From: Comamonadaceae bacterium
Lineage (GTDB): Bacteria > Pseudomonadota > Gammaproteobacteria > Burkholderiales > Burkholderiaceae
Direction: 5' to 3'
Length of the DNA: 64,000 nt
NCBI GenBank assembly: GCA_947484245.1
Contig: CANKOT010000002.1
Coordinates: 1-64,000, forward strand
A program made the position numbers and the translations under genes. Below the pieces are notes generated by a model that saw only the letters and a program-made list of their open reading frames with translations, had not been told where the DNA came from and made no database searches. Shown here in pieces: positions 1 to 8,318 of this stretch (the stretch's first letter is position 1; the number at the start of each line of letters is the position of its first letter).

Positions 1-9
1 AAACAAATT

Positions 10-381
10 TCAATGAGACGCTGCAAACGCTGAGTAAGCAGTTTCGTCCAACAAAGCATCCACTTGCGATGCATCAGTCAGCTTGACTTTGAAGAACCAA
101 CCAGCACCCAGAGGGTCAGTATTGGCCAAAGCGGGATCCGCACGCAGTGCTTCATTCACTTCCGTAATTTCGCCACTGATCGGCATGTAAACATCGGCAG
201 CCGCCTTCACAGACTCCACCACACCCGCCACAGCCTTTTGTTCAAAACTGCTTCCCACTTCAGGCAGTTCAACAAACACCACATCACCCAACGCGTCCTG
301 CGCATGGTGCGTGATGCCCACAGTGGCCACATCGCCTTCAACCAAAATCCACTCATGCTCTTCGGTGTACTTCAAACTCAT
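10..381 (-). CDS. gcvH: Glycine cleavage system H protein
   Basis: Lipoyl carrier of the glycine cleavage complex; it shuttles the aminomethyl group between the P, T and L proteins in the cytoplasm. The 123 aa length is typical. The lipoylation site is the lysine near residue 59 in ESVKAA. The ATG at 381 is preceded by a clear AGGAG ribosome site. It lies downstream of gcvT on the same strand, 48 bases away. That gap holds a remnant of a repeated palindrome whose edge touches the ribosome site. gcvP would be expected beyond the left edge of the window. Confidence 0.97.
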   Translation of the reverse strand: MSLKYTEEHEWILVEGDVATVGITHHAQDALGDVVFVELPEVGSSFEQKAVAGVVESVKAAADVYMPISGEITEVNEALRADPALANTDPLGAGWFFKVKLTDASQVDALLDETAYSAFAASH

Positions 382-395
382 TTTTATCTCCTAAT

Positions 396-412
396 TAATT
401 GGGGTCAGATCA
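396..412. repeat. Remnant of the long-palindrome repeat end
   Basis: The gap between gcvT and gcvH carries AATTGGGGTCAGATCA. This is the same outer end found in the two complete palindromes at 30606-30766 and 61767-61921. Only one arm end is present here. It sits directly upstream of the gcvH ribosome binding site. Confidence 0.6.
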
Positions 413-429
413 CAATTGTTTTGCTTGCT

Positions 430-1557
430 TTAGCCGCGGTAATAGCGATTGGGTACAAAAGGCATGGCGCTGACGGTCATGGGCACTGCTTTACCCCGAA
501 CCATGGCGTGGACCACGTTGCCAAGCGCAGCGCTGGCAAGGTCCACATAGCCCATGGCGACAGGCACGTTGGCGCTGGGCCCTAACAAGCCACTGGACAC
601 CTCGCCAATTTTGACGCCTTGGGTGTTTTGCAATTCAACATGTTCACGGACAGGCACGCGCTCTTGCGCAATCAAGCCAACGCGTTTGCGGGCGAGATCA
701 TGGATGCCATCCATTTGGCCCAACACAATGTGTGCGCCAGGAAACCCACCTGCTCGCAAGCCACCTGTGCGTCGAACTTTTTGAATGGCCCAGTTCAAAC
801 CGGCTTCGATGGGTGTGGTGCTGGTGTCAATGTCGTTGCCATACAAACACAAGCCAGCTTCTAAGCGCAAGGAATTGCGAGCGCCCAAACCAATCGGTTT
901 GACTTCTGCTTGCGCCAACAATGCGCGGGCAAACGCATCAACATGCACGTTGCCCACTGAGATTTCAAATCCATCTTCACCGGTGTAACCAGAGCGCGTA
1001 ATGAAAAGGTCAGCGCCTTGCCATTCATAAGAAGCGCCTGTCATGAACACCAATTTCTCAACTCCTGGCACCATGCGAGCCAAAGCATTGACGGCTTTAG
1101 GCCCTTGCAATGCCAAGAGGGCACGATCTGGCATGGGAATCACTTGGCATCGCGCGCCAATGCGCGCTTGAATGTGCGCCATGTCATTTACTTTGCAGGC
1201 ACCATTCACAATGATAAAAATATCGGTGCCGCGATTCACAAACATCAAATCGTCGATGATGGTGCCTTCTTCTGTCAGCAGCAAACCATAACGCTGCTTG
1301 CCCACAGGCAAATCAATCACATCAACGGGCATCAAGGATTCAAATGCAGCAGCGGCATCGGGGCCGACCAAGCGCAACTGGCCCATGTGAGACACATCAA
1401 ACAAACCGGCTTCAGCACGGGTATGGTGATGCTCTGCCATCAATCCCATGGGGTATTGCACAGGCATGCTGTAACCTGCAAAGGGCACCATGCGGGCGCC
1501 AAGCTCGTTGTGCAAAGCGTTAAGAGGTGTGTTGAGCAAAACGGTGTCAGCGGACAA
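430..1557 (-). CDS. gcvT: Aminomethyltransferase, glycine cleavage T protein
   Basis: Tetrahydrofolate-dependent T protein that releases ammonia and makes 5,10-methylene-THF from the H-protein-bound intermediate. The 375 aa length fits the family, and typical GcvT stretches are visible (GLFDVSHMGQ near residue 52, RSGYTGEDGFE near residue 190). The start appears to be TTG at 1557, because GGAG lies six bases before it and the next ATG is at codon 23. A tandem glycine riboswitch and a hairpin followed by a T-run lie just upstream, so expression should respond to glycine. gcvH follows on the same strand. Confidence 0.95.
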   Translation of the reverse strand: MSADTVLLNTPLNALHNELGARMVPFAGYSMPVQYPMGLMAEHHHTRAEAGLFDVSHMGQLRLVGPDAAAAFESLMPVDVIDLPVGKQRYGLLLTEEGTIIDDLMFVNRGTDIFIIVNGACKVNDMAHIQARIGARCQVIPMPDRALLALQGPKAVNALARMVPGVEKLVFMTGASYEWQGADLFITRSGYTGEDGFEISVGNVHVDAFARALLAQAEVKPIGLGARNSLRLEAGLCLYGNDIDTSTTPIEAGLNWAIQKVRRTGGLRAGGFPGAHIVLGQMDGIHDLARKRVGLIAQERVPVREHVELQNTQGVKIGEVSSGLLGPSANVPVAMGYVDLASAALGNVVHAMVRGKAVPMTVSAMPFVPNRYYRG

Positions 1558-1579
1558 TTGAAATCTCCAAGGGCAATGT

Positions 1580-1605
1580 AAAAACCATGACCGAAATCAT
1601 GGCTT
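1580..1605 (-). terminator. Putative riboswitch-linked terminator before gcvT
   Basis: Read on the minus strand, CCATGA, a six-base TTTCGG loop and TCATGG are followed by TTTTT (stem arms at 1597-1602 and 1585-1590; T-run at 1580-1584). Flanking A-T and G-T pairs can extend the stem to nine pairs. It lies between the second glycine aptamer and the gcvT start, where an expression platform is expected. Whether glycine turns it on or off is not visible. Confidence 0.55.
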
Positions 1606-1727
1606 GCCCTCGCTGTCCGCTTTACCTGAGCGATTCGCCGGTTGAGCCTTTCAAACAGAAAGACCCAGTGCGGGTTGCGCCTTCGGTGGAGGGTTCGACC
1701 GGATGGTCCGCCCTCTCTCTCCAGTGA
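1603..1727 (-). promoter_or_regulatory. Glycine riboswitch, second aptamer
   Basis: The minus strand shows the glycine-aptamer landmarks in order: GGAGAGAGGGCGG (1710-1722), CACCGAAGGCGCAA, CTCAGGTAAAG and GGACAGCGAGG. A short closing helix can form between CCTC and GAGG. It follows the first aptamer by about 35 bases, the usual tandem arrangement, and leads into a terminator-like hairpin and gcvT. Confidence 0.9.
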
Positions 1728-1759
1728 GGAAGCGCCAAAAACAAATGCTTAAGGCGTTT

Positions 1760-1846
1760 GTCAGTCCTGGGTACCTGAGCGTTCAGAAATTTTGACGTTT
1801 CCTGCGCCTTCGGTGGCGGTCTTTAACAAGGCCGCTCTCTCCTGAC
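1760..1846 (-). promoter_or_regulatory. Glycine riboswitch, first aptamer
   Basis: The minus strand carries GGAGAGAGCGGC (1831-1842), then CACCGAAGGCGCAGG, then CTCAGGTACCCAGGACTGA. These are the conserved core elements of the glycine riboswitch. A perfect TATAAT lies a few bases upstream, so the transcript should begin right at the aptamer. Confidence 0.9.
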
Positions 1847-1853
1847 GGTTTAA

Positions 1854-1859
1854 ATTATA
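1854..1859 (-). promoter_or_regulatory. -10 box of the gcvT-gcvH leader promoter
   Basis: TATAAT on the minus strand, 29 bases after the end of the ETF-QO gene and just before the first glycine aptamer. No good -35 hexamer is seen at 17 bases. Start of transcription is expected near 1847. Confidence 0.55.
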
Positions 1860-1887
1860 AACAGGTCTTGACGATCTCAGGTGCTTT

Positions 1888-3585
1888 TTACATGCCTGAG
1901 TAATTTGGACCGCCACCACCCTCTGGTGTGACCCAGACAATGTTTTGCGTAGGGTCTTTGATGTCGCAGGTTTTGCAATGCACGCAGTTTTGCGCATTGA
2001 TTTGCAGACGATCACTTTGGTCTTCATTTTTGACATATTCGTAAACACCAGCAGGGCAGTAACGCGCCTCTGGGCCTGCGAATTTGGCCAAGTTGATGCC
2101 CACGGGTACGCTGGCATCCTTCAATGTGAGGTGAGCCGGTTGGTTCTCTTCGTGGTTGGTATTGCTGATGAACACGCTCGACAAGCGATCGAACGTGAGC
2201 TTGCCATCGGGCTTGGGATAATGAATAGGTTGGCACTCAGCTGCTGGCTTGAGGTACGTGTGGTCTGCCGCGGCACGGCGAAGGGTCCAAGGCACATGGC
2301 CGCGCAACACAAATTGCTCCACACCCGTCATGAGGGTGCCCACTGTGCGGCCTTTTTTGAACCATTGCTTGAAGTTGCGTGCCTTGTTGAGCTCGGTGTG
2401 CAACCAGCTGTTTTCAAAAGCTTCTGGATAAGCGCTGAGTTCATCATGCGAACGGCCAGTTTGCAATGCATCAAAAGCGGCTTCAGCGGCCAACATGCCC
2501 GTTTTGATAGCGGCATGGCTACCTTTAATACGGCTTGCATTGAGGTAGCCGGCATCACAACCGACCAGTGCGCCACCTGGGAATACGGTTTTCGGGAGCG
2601 ACAACAAGCCGCCAGCCGTAATGGCGCGGGCACCATAAGAAATGCGTTTGCCCGGCGCAATGCCCTTGGCCTCGTCGCCTTCAAAGTACCAGCGAATATT
2701 GGGGTGTGTTTTGAAGCGTTGGAATTCTTCAAAGGGGCTGAGCCAGGGGTTGGTGTAATCCAAGCCCACTACAAAACCCACCACCACTTTGTTGTCTTCC
2801 ATGTGGTACAGGAAAGAGCCGCCGTAAGTGTTTTCGTCTAAGGGCCAGCCGGCACTGTGCAAAGCCAAACCTGCTTTGTGACGTGCAGGGTCAATTTCCC
2901 AAAGTTCTTTGATACCGATGCCGTAGCTTTGCGGATCTTTGCCTTGGTCTAGTTTGAATTTGGCAATCACTTGTTTGCCCAAGTGGCCGCGCGCACCTTC
3001 TGCAAACACGGTGTACTTGGCGTGCAGTTCCATGCCCAGCTGGAAGCTGTCGGTGGGTTCGCCATCTTTGCCAATCCCCATGTTGCCCGTGGCCACGCCT
3101 TTGACCGAGCCGTCGTCGTTGTACAAAACTTCTGCAGCGGTAAAGCCAGGAAAAATTTCAACGCCCAAGGCTTCGGCTTGCTCACCCAACCATCGAGTGA
3201 AGTTGCCTAAGCTGAGGATGTAATTGCCATCATTGTGAAAGCAGGGTGGCAATGCAAAATTGGGCACGCGGGTTGCGCCGTTTTCGGTGGTCATCAAGAA
3301 GATGTCTTCAGTGACCAGCTGATTCAAGGGGGCGCCCATTTCTTTCCATTTGGGAAAGAGCTCCGTCAGGGCAATGGGGTCCATGATGGCGCCCGACAAG
3401 ATGTGTGCACCGGGCTCGGAACCTTTTTCCAGCACCACCACAGAAACGTCGGTCCCTTTTTCTTGGGCCAGTTGTTTCAGGCGAATGGCCGTGGACAAGC
3501 CTGCAGGGCCGCCGCCCACAACGACCACGTCGTATTCCATCGATTCGCGAGGGCCGTGGGTGCTCAAAATCTCTTCGGGTGTCAT
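1888..3585 (-). CDS. etfD: Electron transfer flavoprotein-ubiquinone oxidoreductase
   Basis: Membrane-associated flavoprotein that passes electrons from reduced ETF (acyl-CoA and related dehydrogenases) to ubiquinone. The 565 aa length is standard. An FAD-binding GGGPAGLS lies near residue 24. The C-terminal 4Fe-4S cluster ligands are C510, C534, C537 and C540 (CVHCKTC), and the protein ends in the family-typical PEGGGG stretch. The ATG at 3585 starts MTPEEIL. It precedes the glycine riboswitch on the same strand but has its own unit. It would serve the acyl-CoA catabolism suggested by the neighbouring thioesterase and CoA-transferase genes. Confidence 0.96.
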   Translation of the reverse strand: MTPEEILSTHGPRESMEYDVVVVGGGPAGLSTAIRLKQLAQEKGTDVSVVVLEKGSEPGAHILSGAIMDPIALTELFPKWKEMGAPLNQLVTEDIFLMTTENGATRVPNFALPPCFHNDGNYILSLGNFTRWLGEQAEALGVEIFPGFTAAEVLYNDDGSVKGVATGNMGIGKDGEPTDSFQLGMELHAKYTVFAEGARGHLGKQVIAKFKLDQGKDPQSYGIGIKELWEIDPARHKAGLALHSAGWPLDENTYGGSFLYHMEDNKVVVGFVVGLDYTNPWLSPFEEFQRFKTHPNIRWYFEGDEAKGIAPGKRISYGARAITAGGLLSLPKTVFPGGALVGCDAGYLNASRIKGSHAAIKTGMLAAEAAFDALQTGRSHDELSAYPEAFENSWLHTELNKARNFKQWFKKGRTVGTLMTGVEQFVLRGHVPWTLRRAAADHTYLKPAAECQPIHYPKPDGKLTFDRLSSVFISNTNHEENQPAHLTLKDASVPVGINLAKFAGPEARYCPAGVYEYVKNEDQSDRLQINAQNCVHCKTCDIKDPTQNIVWVTPEGGGGPNYSGM

Positions 3586-3736
3586 GGGGCTATCTCATTT
3601 TTAAAGCAGGGCGCCAAATCTTGGCCTGATTCCGCATTTTAAGCGTGGAACAGGCAGAATCCGTCATGGCGCAGGCACTGACAAACAGAGCCAGAAGCAA
3701 ATCTGCCGCACATCGGTAAAAAAGCAGAGACCCCCC

Positions 3737-4159
3737 ATGAAAATCGAAATACCTGACATCAAGAAAAAAGTGCACGAATTGATCATCCCCATTCGATGGG
3801 GTGACATGGATGCCATGGGACACGTCAACAACGCTGTTTATTTCCGGTATCTTGAAACGGTGCGAATTGATTATTTTCAATCGATCGGCTGCGAGCCAAA
3901 TCCCAAGGGACAGGGGCCGGTGATCGTGAATGCATTTTGTAACTTTTACAAACAGCTTGAATACCCTGGCGATGTGCTGGCCAAAATGTATGTCAGCGAC
4001 CCCGGGCGCACCACATTTGAGAGTTGGTGCACATTGGAATTGGTCAGCGAGCCTAGCGTGATTTATGCCGCAGGTGGCGCGACAACCATTTGGGTCGACT
4101 TCCCACTGCAAAAAGCGGTGGCCTTGCCGGACCACATCAGGGACTTGGTAACTCCCTGA
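3737..4159 (+). CDS. Acyl-CoA thioesterase, 4HBT hotdog family
   Basis: A 140 aa single-hotdog protein of the 4-hydroxybenzoyl-CoA thioesterase/YbgC type. The segment RWGDMDAMGHVNNAVYFRY (residues 20-38) carries the family's catalytic Asp and following HVNN pattern. It probably hydrolyses an acyl- or aroyl-CoA in the cytoplasm; the substrate cannot be read from the sequence. It is divergent from the ETF-QO gene and converges with the AhpD-like gene 11 bases downstream. A second, distinct YbgC-like thioesterase lies in the tol cluster at 32925-33335. Confidence 0.85.
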   Translation: MKIEIPDIKKKVHELIIPIRWGDMDAMGHVNNAVYFRYLETVRIDYFQSIGCEPNPKGQGPVIVNAFCNFYKQLEYPGDVLAKMYVSDPGRTTFESWCTLELVSEPSVIYAAGGATTIWVDFPLQKAVALPDHIRDLVTP

Positions 4160-4170
4160 GCGGGAGCGAT

Positions 4171-4785
4171 TTACTTTTGCTTAGGCACCCGGCCCATGAG
4201 ATAGAACTCTGGGTTGGGCATCATGTTGCTAAAACTGGCCATGCGATTGGAGAGGCCAAAAAACGCCGTGATGGCAGCAATGTCCCAAATGTCCTCGTCG
4301 TCTAGGCCGTGGGCATGCAAAGGTGCAAAGTCGGCATCTTCAATTTGAGCGCTGTTCAAACACACTTTCATGGCGAAATCGAGCATAGCCCGCTGGCGCG
4401 GTGAAATATCGGCCTTTCGGTAATTGATGGCCACTTGGTCGGCCACTAAAGGCTTTTTTTCGTAAATTCGCAAAATGGCCCCGTGAGCCACAACGCAATA
4501 CAAGCAGCTGTTGGCAGCGCTGGTGGTGGTCACGATCATTTCGCGATCAGCTTTGGTCAGATTGCTGGTGCGACCCACCGATTCGGGCAACATGAGGGCA
4601 TCATGGTAGGCAAAAAAGGCGCGCCACTCGGCAGGGCGCCTGGCAAAAGCCAAAAATACCTGGGGCACGAAGCCCGCTTTTTCTTGAACTTCCAGAATTT
4701 TGGTCCGAATGTCCTCTGGCACATCTTGAAGCTCTGGCGCAGGGTAGCGCGTCGTTTTGGTGCTGGAGGTTTCGGGCTTGTTCAT
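4171..4785 (-). CDS. AhpD/carboxymuconolactone decarboxylase-family peroxidase-related protein
   Basis: A 204 aa protein with the AhpD-like redox motif CLYCVVAHG (C94, C97, H101) in an otherwise helical sequence. This matches the 'uncharacterised peroxidase-related' branch of the CMD family. Such proteins can reduce peroxides or alkylhydroperoxides through the cysteine pair, but the physiological substrate is unknown. The ATG at 4785 has AGGA upstream. It is divergent from the CoA-transferase operon, with 79 bases between the starts. Confidence 0.8.
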   Translation of the reverse strand: MNKPETSSTKTTRYPAPELQDVPEDIRTKILEVQEKAGFVPQVFLAFARRPAEWRAFFAYHDALMLPESVGRTSNLTKADREMIVTTTSAANSCLYCVVAHGAILRIYEKKPLVADQVAINYRKADISPRQRAMLDFAMKVCLNSAQIEDADFAPLHAHGLDDEDIWDIAAITAFFGLSNRMASFSNMMPNPEFYLMGRVPKQK

Positions 4786-4864
4786 GGGAGTCCTTGTGAA
4801 TTCTCAGATTCTAATCACCTATTACACTACTACTTTTTGAGAATTTCCCTTTTAGGAGAGCCCT

Positions 4865-5572
4865 GTGAACAAGATTTTCCCCTCTGCAGCAGAAGCGCTA
4901 AAAGGTGTTGTGGCTGATGGTCAGTTGATGGCGGTCGGTGGCTTTGGCCTCTGCGGCATTCCTGAAGCCCTCATTGATGCACTGCGCGACTCTGGTGTCA
5001 AGAATCTCACCGCCATTTCGAACAATGCGGGTGTCGATGGCTTTGGTCTGGGCAAGTTGCTTGAAACACGCCAAATCAAAAAAATGATTTCGTCTTACGT
5101 GGGCGAGAACAAAGAATTTGAACGCCAATTTTTGGCGGGCGAGCTTGAGTTGGAATTCACGCCTCAAGGCACTCTGGCTGAAAAGCTTCGCGCAGGCGGT
5201 TCTGGCATTCCTGCCTTCTTCACCAAAACGGGTGTGGGCACGGTGGTGGCCGATGGCAAAGAACTGCGCGAGTTTGATGGCGAGACTTACGTCATGGAGC
5301 GTGCATTGATTCCTGATATTTCATTGGTCAAAGCTTGGCGTGCCGACAAATCTGGCAACTTGCAATTCCGCTTGACGGCTCGCAACTTCAACCCCGCAGT
5401 GGCCATGGCTGGCAAGCTTTGCATTGTGGAGGTGGAAGAGATTGTCGAAACAGGCGACATGATTCCAGATCAAATTCATTTGCCAGGCATTTATGTTCAC
5501 CGTTTGGTCCTCAACAAGCATCCCGAAAAACGCATTGAGAAACGCACCATCACAGAGAAAGCAGGAGTCTAA
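4865..5572 (+). CDS. scoA: 3-oxoacid CoA-transferase, subunit A
   Basis: Alpha subunit of a two-subunit family I CoA-transferase, of the succinyl-CoA:3-oxoacid type. It has the glycine-rich [10 protein letters not shown] near residue 21 and a typical 235 aa length. The start is GTG at 4865, supported by AGGAG 8 bases upstream. The B subunit begins three bases after the stop, so the two are co-translated. The family also includes 3-oxoadipate and acetoacetate CoA-transferases, so the exact acid is inferred. A tartrate-dehydrogenase-like gene and two solute-binding genes follow in the same direction. Confidence 0.88.
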   Translation: MNKIFPSAAEALKGVVADGQLMAVGGFGLCGIPEALIDALRDSGVKNLTAISNNAGVDGFGLGKLLETRQIKKMISSYVGENKEFERQFLAGELELEFTPQGTLAEKLRAGGSGIPAFFTKTGVGTVVADGKELREFDGETYVMERALIPDISLVKAWRADKSGNLQFRLTARNFNPAVAMAGKLCIVEVEEIVETGDMIPDQIHLPGIYVHRLVLNKHPEKRIEKRTITEKAGV

Positions 5573-5574
5573 GC

Positions 5575-6216
5575 ATGAGCTGGAATCAAGATCAAATGGC
5601 AGCTCGCGCTGCGCACGAATTGCAAGACGGTTTCTATGTGAACTTGGGCATTGGCATTCCCACTTTGGTGGCCAACCATGTGCCCAGTCACATTGAGGTG
5701 TGGTTGCAGTCTGAAAACGGCATGTTGGGCATTGGCCCATTTCCGACAGAAGATGAAGTGGATGCCGACCTCATCAATGCGGGCAAACAAACTGTCACCA
5801 CCATCAAGGGCACCTCTATTTTTGGTAGCCACGACAGCTTCGCCATGATTCGCGGCGGAAAAATCAATCTGTCTATTTTGGGCGCCATGCAAGTGAGCGA
5901 AAAGGGCGATCTGGCCAATTGGATGATTCCAGGCAAGATGGTCAAAGGCATGGGCGGTGCCATGGACTTGGTGGCGGGCGTGAAGCGCGTGATTATTTTG
6001 ATGGAACACGTGGCCAAGAAAAAAGACGGTACTGAAGATTTGAAAATTTTGAAGCAGTGCAATTTGCCATTGACAGGGGTGGGCGTTGTCGACCGCATCA
6101 TCACTGACCTTGCCGTGATGGATGTGGTGCCTGAGGGTTTGAAAGTGATTGAGTTGGCGCCTGGCGTGACAAAAGAATTTTTGCAAAGTAAAACGGGCTG
6201 TCAGTTGATCTTCTGA
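5575..6216 (+). CDS. scoB: 3-oxoacid CoA-transferase, subunit B
   Basis: Beta subunit of the CoA-transferase, 213 aa. The catalytic glutamate is E47 in the conserved SENGMLG motif, which forms the covalent CoA thioester during transfer. The stop codon overlaps the start of the next gene (TGATG at 6214-6218), so translation is coupled. Together with subunit A it would activate an oxoacid with CoA or move CoA between acids in the cytoplasm. Confidence 0.9.
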   Translation: MSWNQDQMAARAAHELQDGFYVNLGIGIPTLVANHVPSHIEVWLQSENGMLGIGPFPTEDEVDADLINAGKQTVTTIKGTSIFGSHDSFAMIRGGKINLSILGAMQVSEKGDLANWMIPGKMVKGMGGAMDLVAGVKRVIILMEHVAKKKDGTEDLKILKQCNLPLTGVGVVDRIITDLAVMDVVPEGLKVIELAPGVTKEFLQSKTGCQLIF

Positions 6217-7283
6217 TGAAAAAATTTAAAATTGCATGCATTCCGGGCGATGGCATCGGCAAAGAAGTCATCCCTGCTTCTCAAGTGGTTCTGGAGGCCC
6301 TGGCGGAAGGACAAAATCAGTTTGGTTTTGAATTCACCTCATTTGATTGGGGTGGCGATTACTACCGCCAACACGGGATCATGATGCCTGCAGATGGACT
6401 CGATGCCCTGCGGCCCATGGATGCCATTTTGTTTGGCTCTGCGGGCGATCCGCAAATACCCGATCACATTACCCTTTGGGGATTGCGTCTGAAAATTTGC
6501 CAAGGCTTTGATCAGTATGCCAACGTTCGCCCAACCCGCATCTTGCCCGGCATAGACGCGCCCTTGAAGCGCTGCACGCCAGAGCAACTCAATTGGGTGA
6601 TTGTTCGCGAAAACTCCGAAGGTGAATATGCCGGCGTAGGCGGTAGGGCCCATCAAGGCCACCCCATTGAAGTGGCCACCGATGTCTCCATGATGACCCG
6701 CGTAGGGGTGCAACGCATCATGCGCTACGCCTTCAAGTTGGCCCAATCTAGGCCGCGCAAGTTGCTCACCGTGGTCACCAAATCCAATGCGCAGCGCCAT
6801 GCCATGGTCATGTGGGATGAAATTGCCAAAGAGGTGAGCACCGAGTTTCCCGATGTGCATTGGGACAAAGAATTGGTCGATGCCTGTACGGCGCGCATGG
6901 TCAATCGGCCTGCCACCCTAGACACCTTGGTCGCTACCAACTTGCACGCCGATATTTTGAGCGACTTGGCAGCCGCTTTGGCAGGCAGCTTGGGCATTGC
7001 TCCCACCGGCAACATTGATCCAGAACGTCGATACCCCTCTATGTTTGAACCCATTCACGGTTCTGCTTTTGACATTATGGGAACAGGTCTCGCAAACCCT
7101 ATTGGCAGTTTTTGGAGTTGTGTGATGATGTTGGAACACATCGGTTTGGACCAGCAAGCGCAGCGCTTGATGCAGGCCATTGAGGCTGTGACCGCCAACC
7201 CCAAGTTGCACACGCGCGATCTGGGTGGAGAGGCCAATATGCAGCAAGTGACCGAGGCGGTGTGTCAGATGCTTCGGCACTGA
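6216..7283 (+). CDS. Tartrate dehydrogenase/decarboxylase-like (isopropylmalate dehydrogenase family)
   Basis: A 355 aa NAD-dependent beta-decarboxylating dehydrogenase. It begins IACIPGDGIGKEV, carries RENSEGEYAG near residue 130 and has the metal-binding NLHADILSDLAA near residue 243. These features fit the tartrate/D-malate dehydrogenase branch better than leuB, and no other leucine gene is nearby. It overlaps scoB by one base and is followed by a Bug-type binding protein, which suggests a hydroxyacid or dicarboxylate uptake and oxidation unit. The exact substrate (tartrate, D-malate or other) is not determinable. Confidence 0.82.
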   Translation: MKKFKIACIPGDGIGKEVIPASQVVLEALAEGQNQFGFEFTSFDWGGDYYRQHGIMMPADGLDALRPMDAILFGSAGDPQIPDHITLWGLRLKICQGFDQYANVRPTRILPGIDAPLKRCTPEQLNWVIVRENSEGEYAGVGGRAHQGHPIEVATDVSMMTRVGVQRIMRYAFKLAQSRPRKLLTVVTKSNAQRHAMVMWDEIAKEVSTEFPDVHWDKELVDACTARMVNRPATLDTLVATNLHADILSDLAAALAGSLGIAPTGNIDPERRYPSMFEPIHGSAFDIMGTGLANPIGSFWSCVMMLEHIGLDQQAQRLMQAIEAVTANPKLHTRDLGGEANMQQVTEAVCQMLRH

Positions 7284-7318
7284 ATTTTCAACACCATCAC
7301 CAAGATGCAGGAGACAAA

Positions 7319-8296
7319 ATGGAAAAGAAAACAAAGTTTTGGTTGAGTGCAGTCGGGCTCAGTTTGGCAAGTTTGTTGCCGCAACAAGCAGCTGCGCAAG
7401 CCATGCCTGCATGCCCCGAGAAAAATGTCATGTATTGGCAGGCGTTTCCGCCAGGTGGTGAATCAGATCTGTCCGCCAGACATCAACAGATGGTGCTGAA
7501 AAAGAAATGTGCCGCCATTGACACCATCATTCAATACAAAGCCGGCGCGGGTGGTGGTCTCATGTGGGCCCAAATAAACAATCTGCCTGGCGATGGCCTC
7601 AATGTGGTGGGCGTCAATTTGCCGCACATTGTGTTTCAGCCCATCGAAGGTGAAGTCCAATACAAAACCGCCGACATCACGCCCGTTTTCTGGTTTCATT
7701 ACACCCCCGATGTGTTGGTGGTGCCTGAAAGCAGTCCTATCAAAAACTTCGCTGAGTTCATTGCAGCGGCCAAACAGTCGCCTGGCAAAATGAACTTGGG
7801 CGGCTCCGGCTTGAACTCTGCCAACCATGCCGCCCATGAACGTTTGAACGCAGCCTTTGGCATCAAGAGCACCTACGTGCCCTACAAAGGGACGGGCGAC
7901 ATGTCGATGGCCGTGGTTGGAGCGCAAATTGATGGCGCGGTTACTTACACACCCTTTGCCATTGCCAATCGCGGCAAAGTTCGCGCCTTGGCTGTGGCCA
8001 TGGAAAAACGCCACCCGCTCATGCCCAACGTGCCCACCTTCAGAGAGCTGGGTGTCGATTGGATTGACGGCGCCTACCGTGGTGTCGGAGTGCCAAAGTC
8101 CACCTCGCTAGAGGCCCGCAAGAGACTGTCTGACATGTGGCTGGCTTTGAACAACGATCCTGAAATGAAAGAGTTGGCTGCCAAGAGCGGCTTTGAGTTG
8201 GTCAACATTGGCACCGATCAAATGGACGCCTTCATGAAAGAGCGCATTGCTTTGTACATCGAAGGCGCCAAGCGATTGGGTTTGGGTAAAAAATAA
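7319..8296 (+). CDS. Bug/TctC-family periplasmic solute-binding protein
   Basis: A 325 aa extracytoplasmic binding protein of the tripartite tricarboxylate transporter type. The ATG at 7319 has AGGAGA six bases upstream and gives a clean signal peptide ending near QAAAQA. An earlier in-frame ATG at 7262 lies inside the upstream gene and is unlikely. The body shows family patterns such as YKGTGDMSMAVVGAQIDGA. It has PxCPEKN after the signal, unlike the usual YPxKP(I/V) start, so it is a divergent branch. No TctA/TctB membrane genes are nearby. Confidence 0.88.
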   Translation: MEKKTKFWLSAVGLSLASLLPQQAAAQAMPACPEKNVMYWQAFPPGGESDLSARHQQMVLKKKCAAIDTIIQYKAGAGGGLMWAQINNLPGDGLNVVGVNLPHIVFQPIEGEVQYKTADITPVFWFHYTPDVLVVPESSPIKNFAEFIAAAKQSPGKMNLGGSGLNSANHAAHERLNAAFGIKSTYVPYKGTGDMSMAVVGAQIDGAVTYTPFAIANRGKVRALAVAMEKRHPLMPNVPTFRELGVDWIDGAYRGVGVPKSTSLEARKRLSDMWLALNNDPEMKELAAKSGFELVNIGTDQMDAFMKERIALYIEGAKRLGLGKK

Positions 8297-8318
8297 ATCT
8301 ATCAATCAAGGAGACACA

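Noticed and set aside
1018..1581. Long open frames opposite real genes, such as 1018-1581, 1945-2841 and 13079-13975
   Set aside because: They lie antisense to well-supported genes (gcvT, ETF-QO, alaS), have no family features and no ribosome sites.
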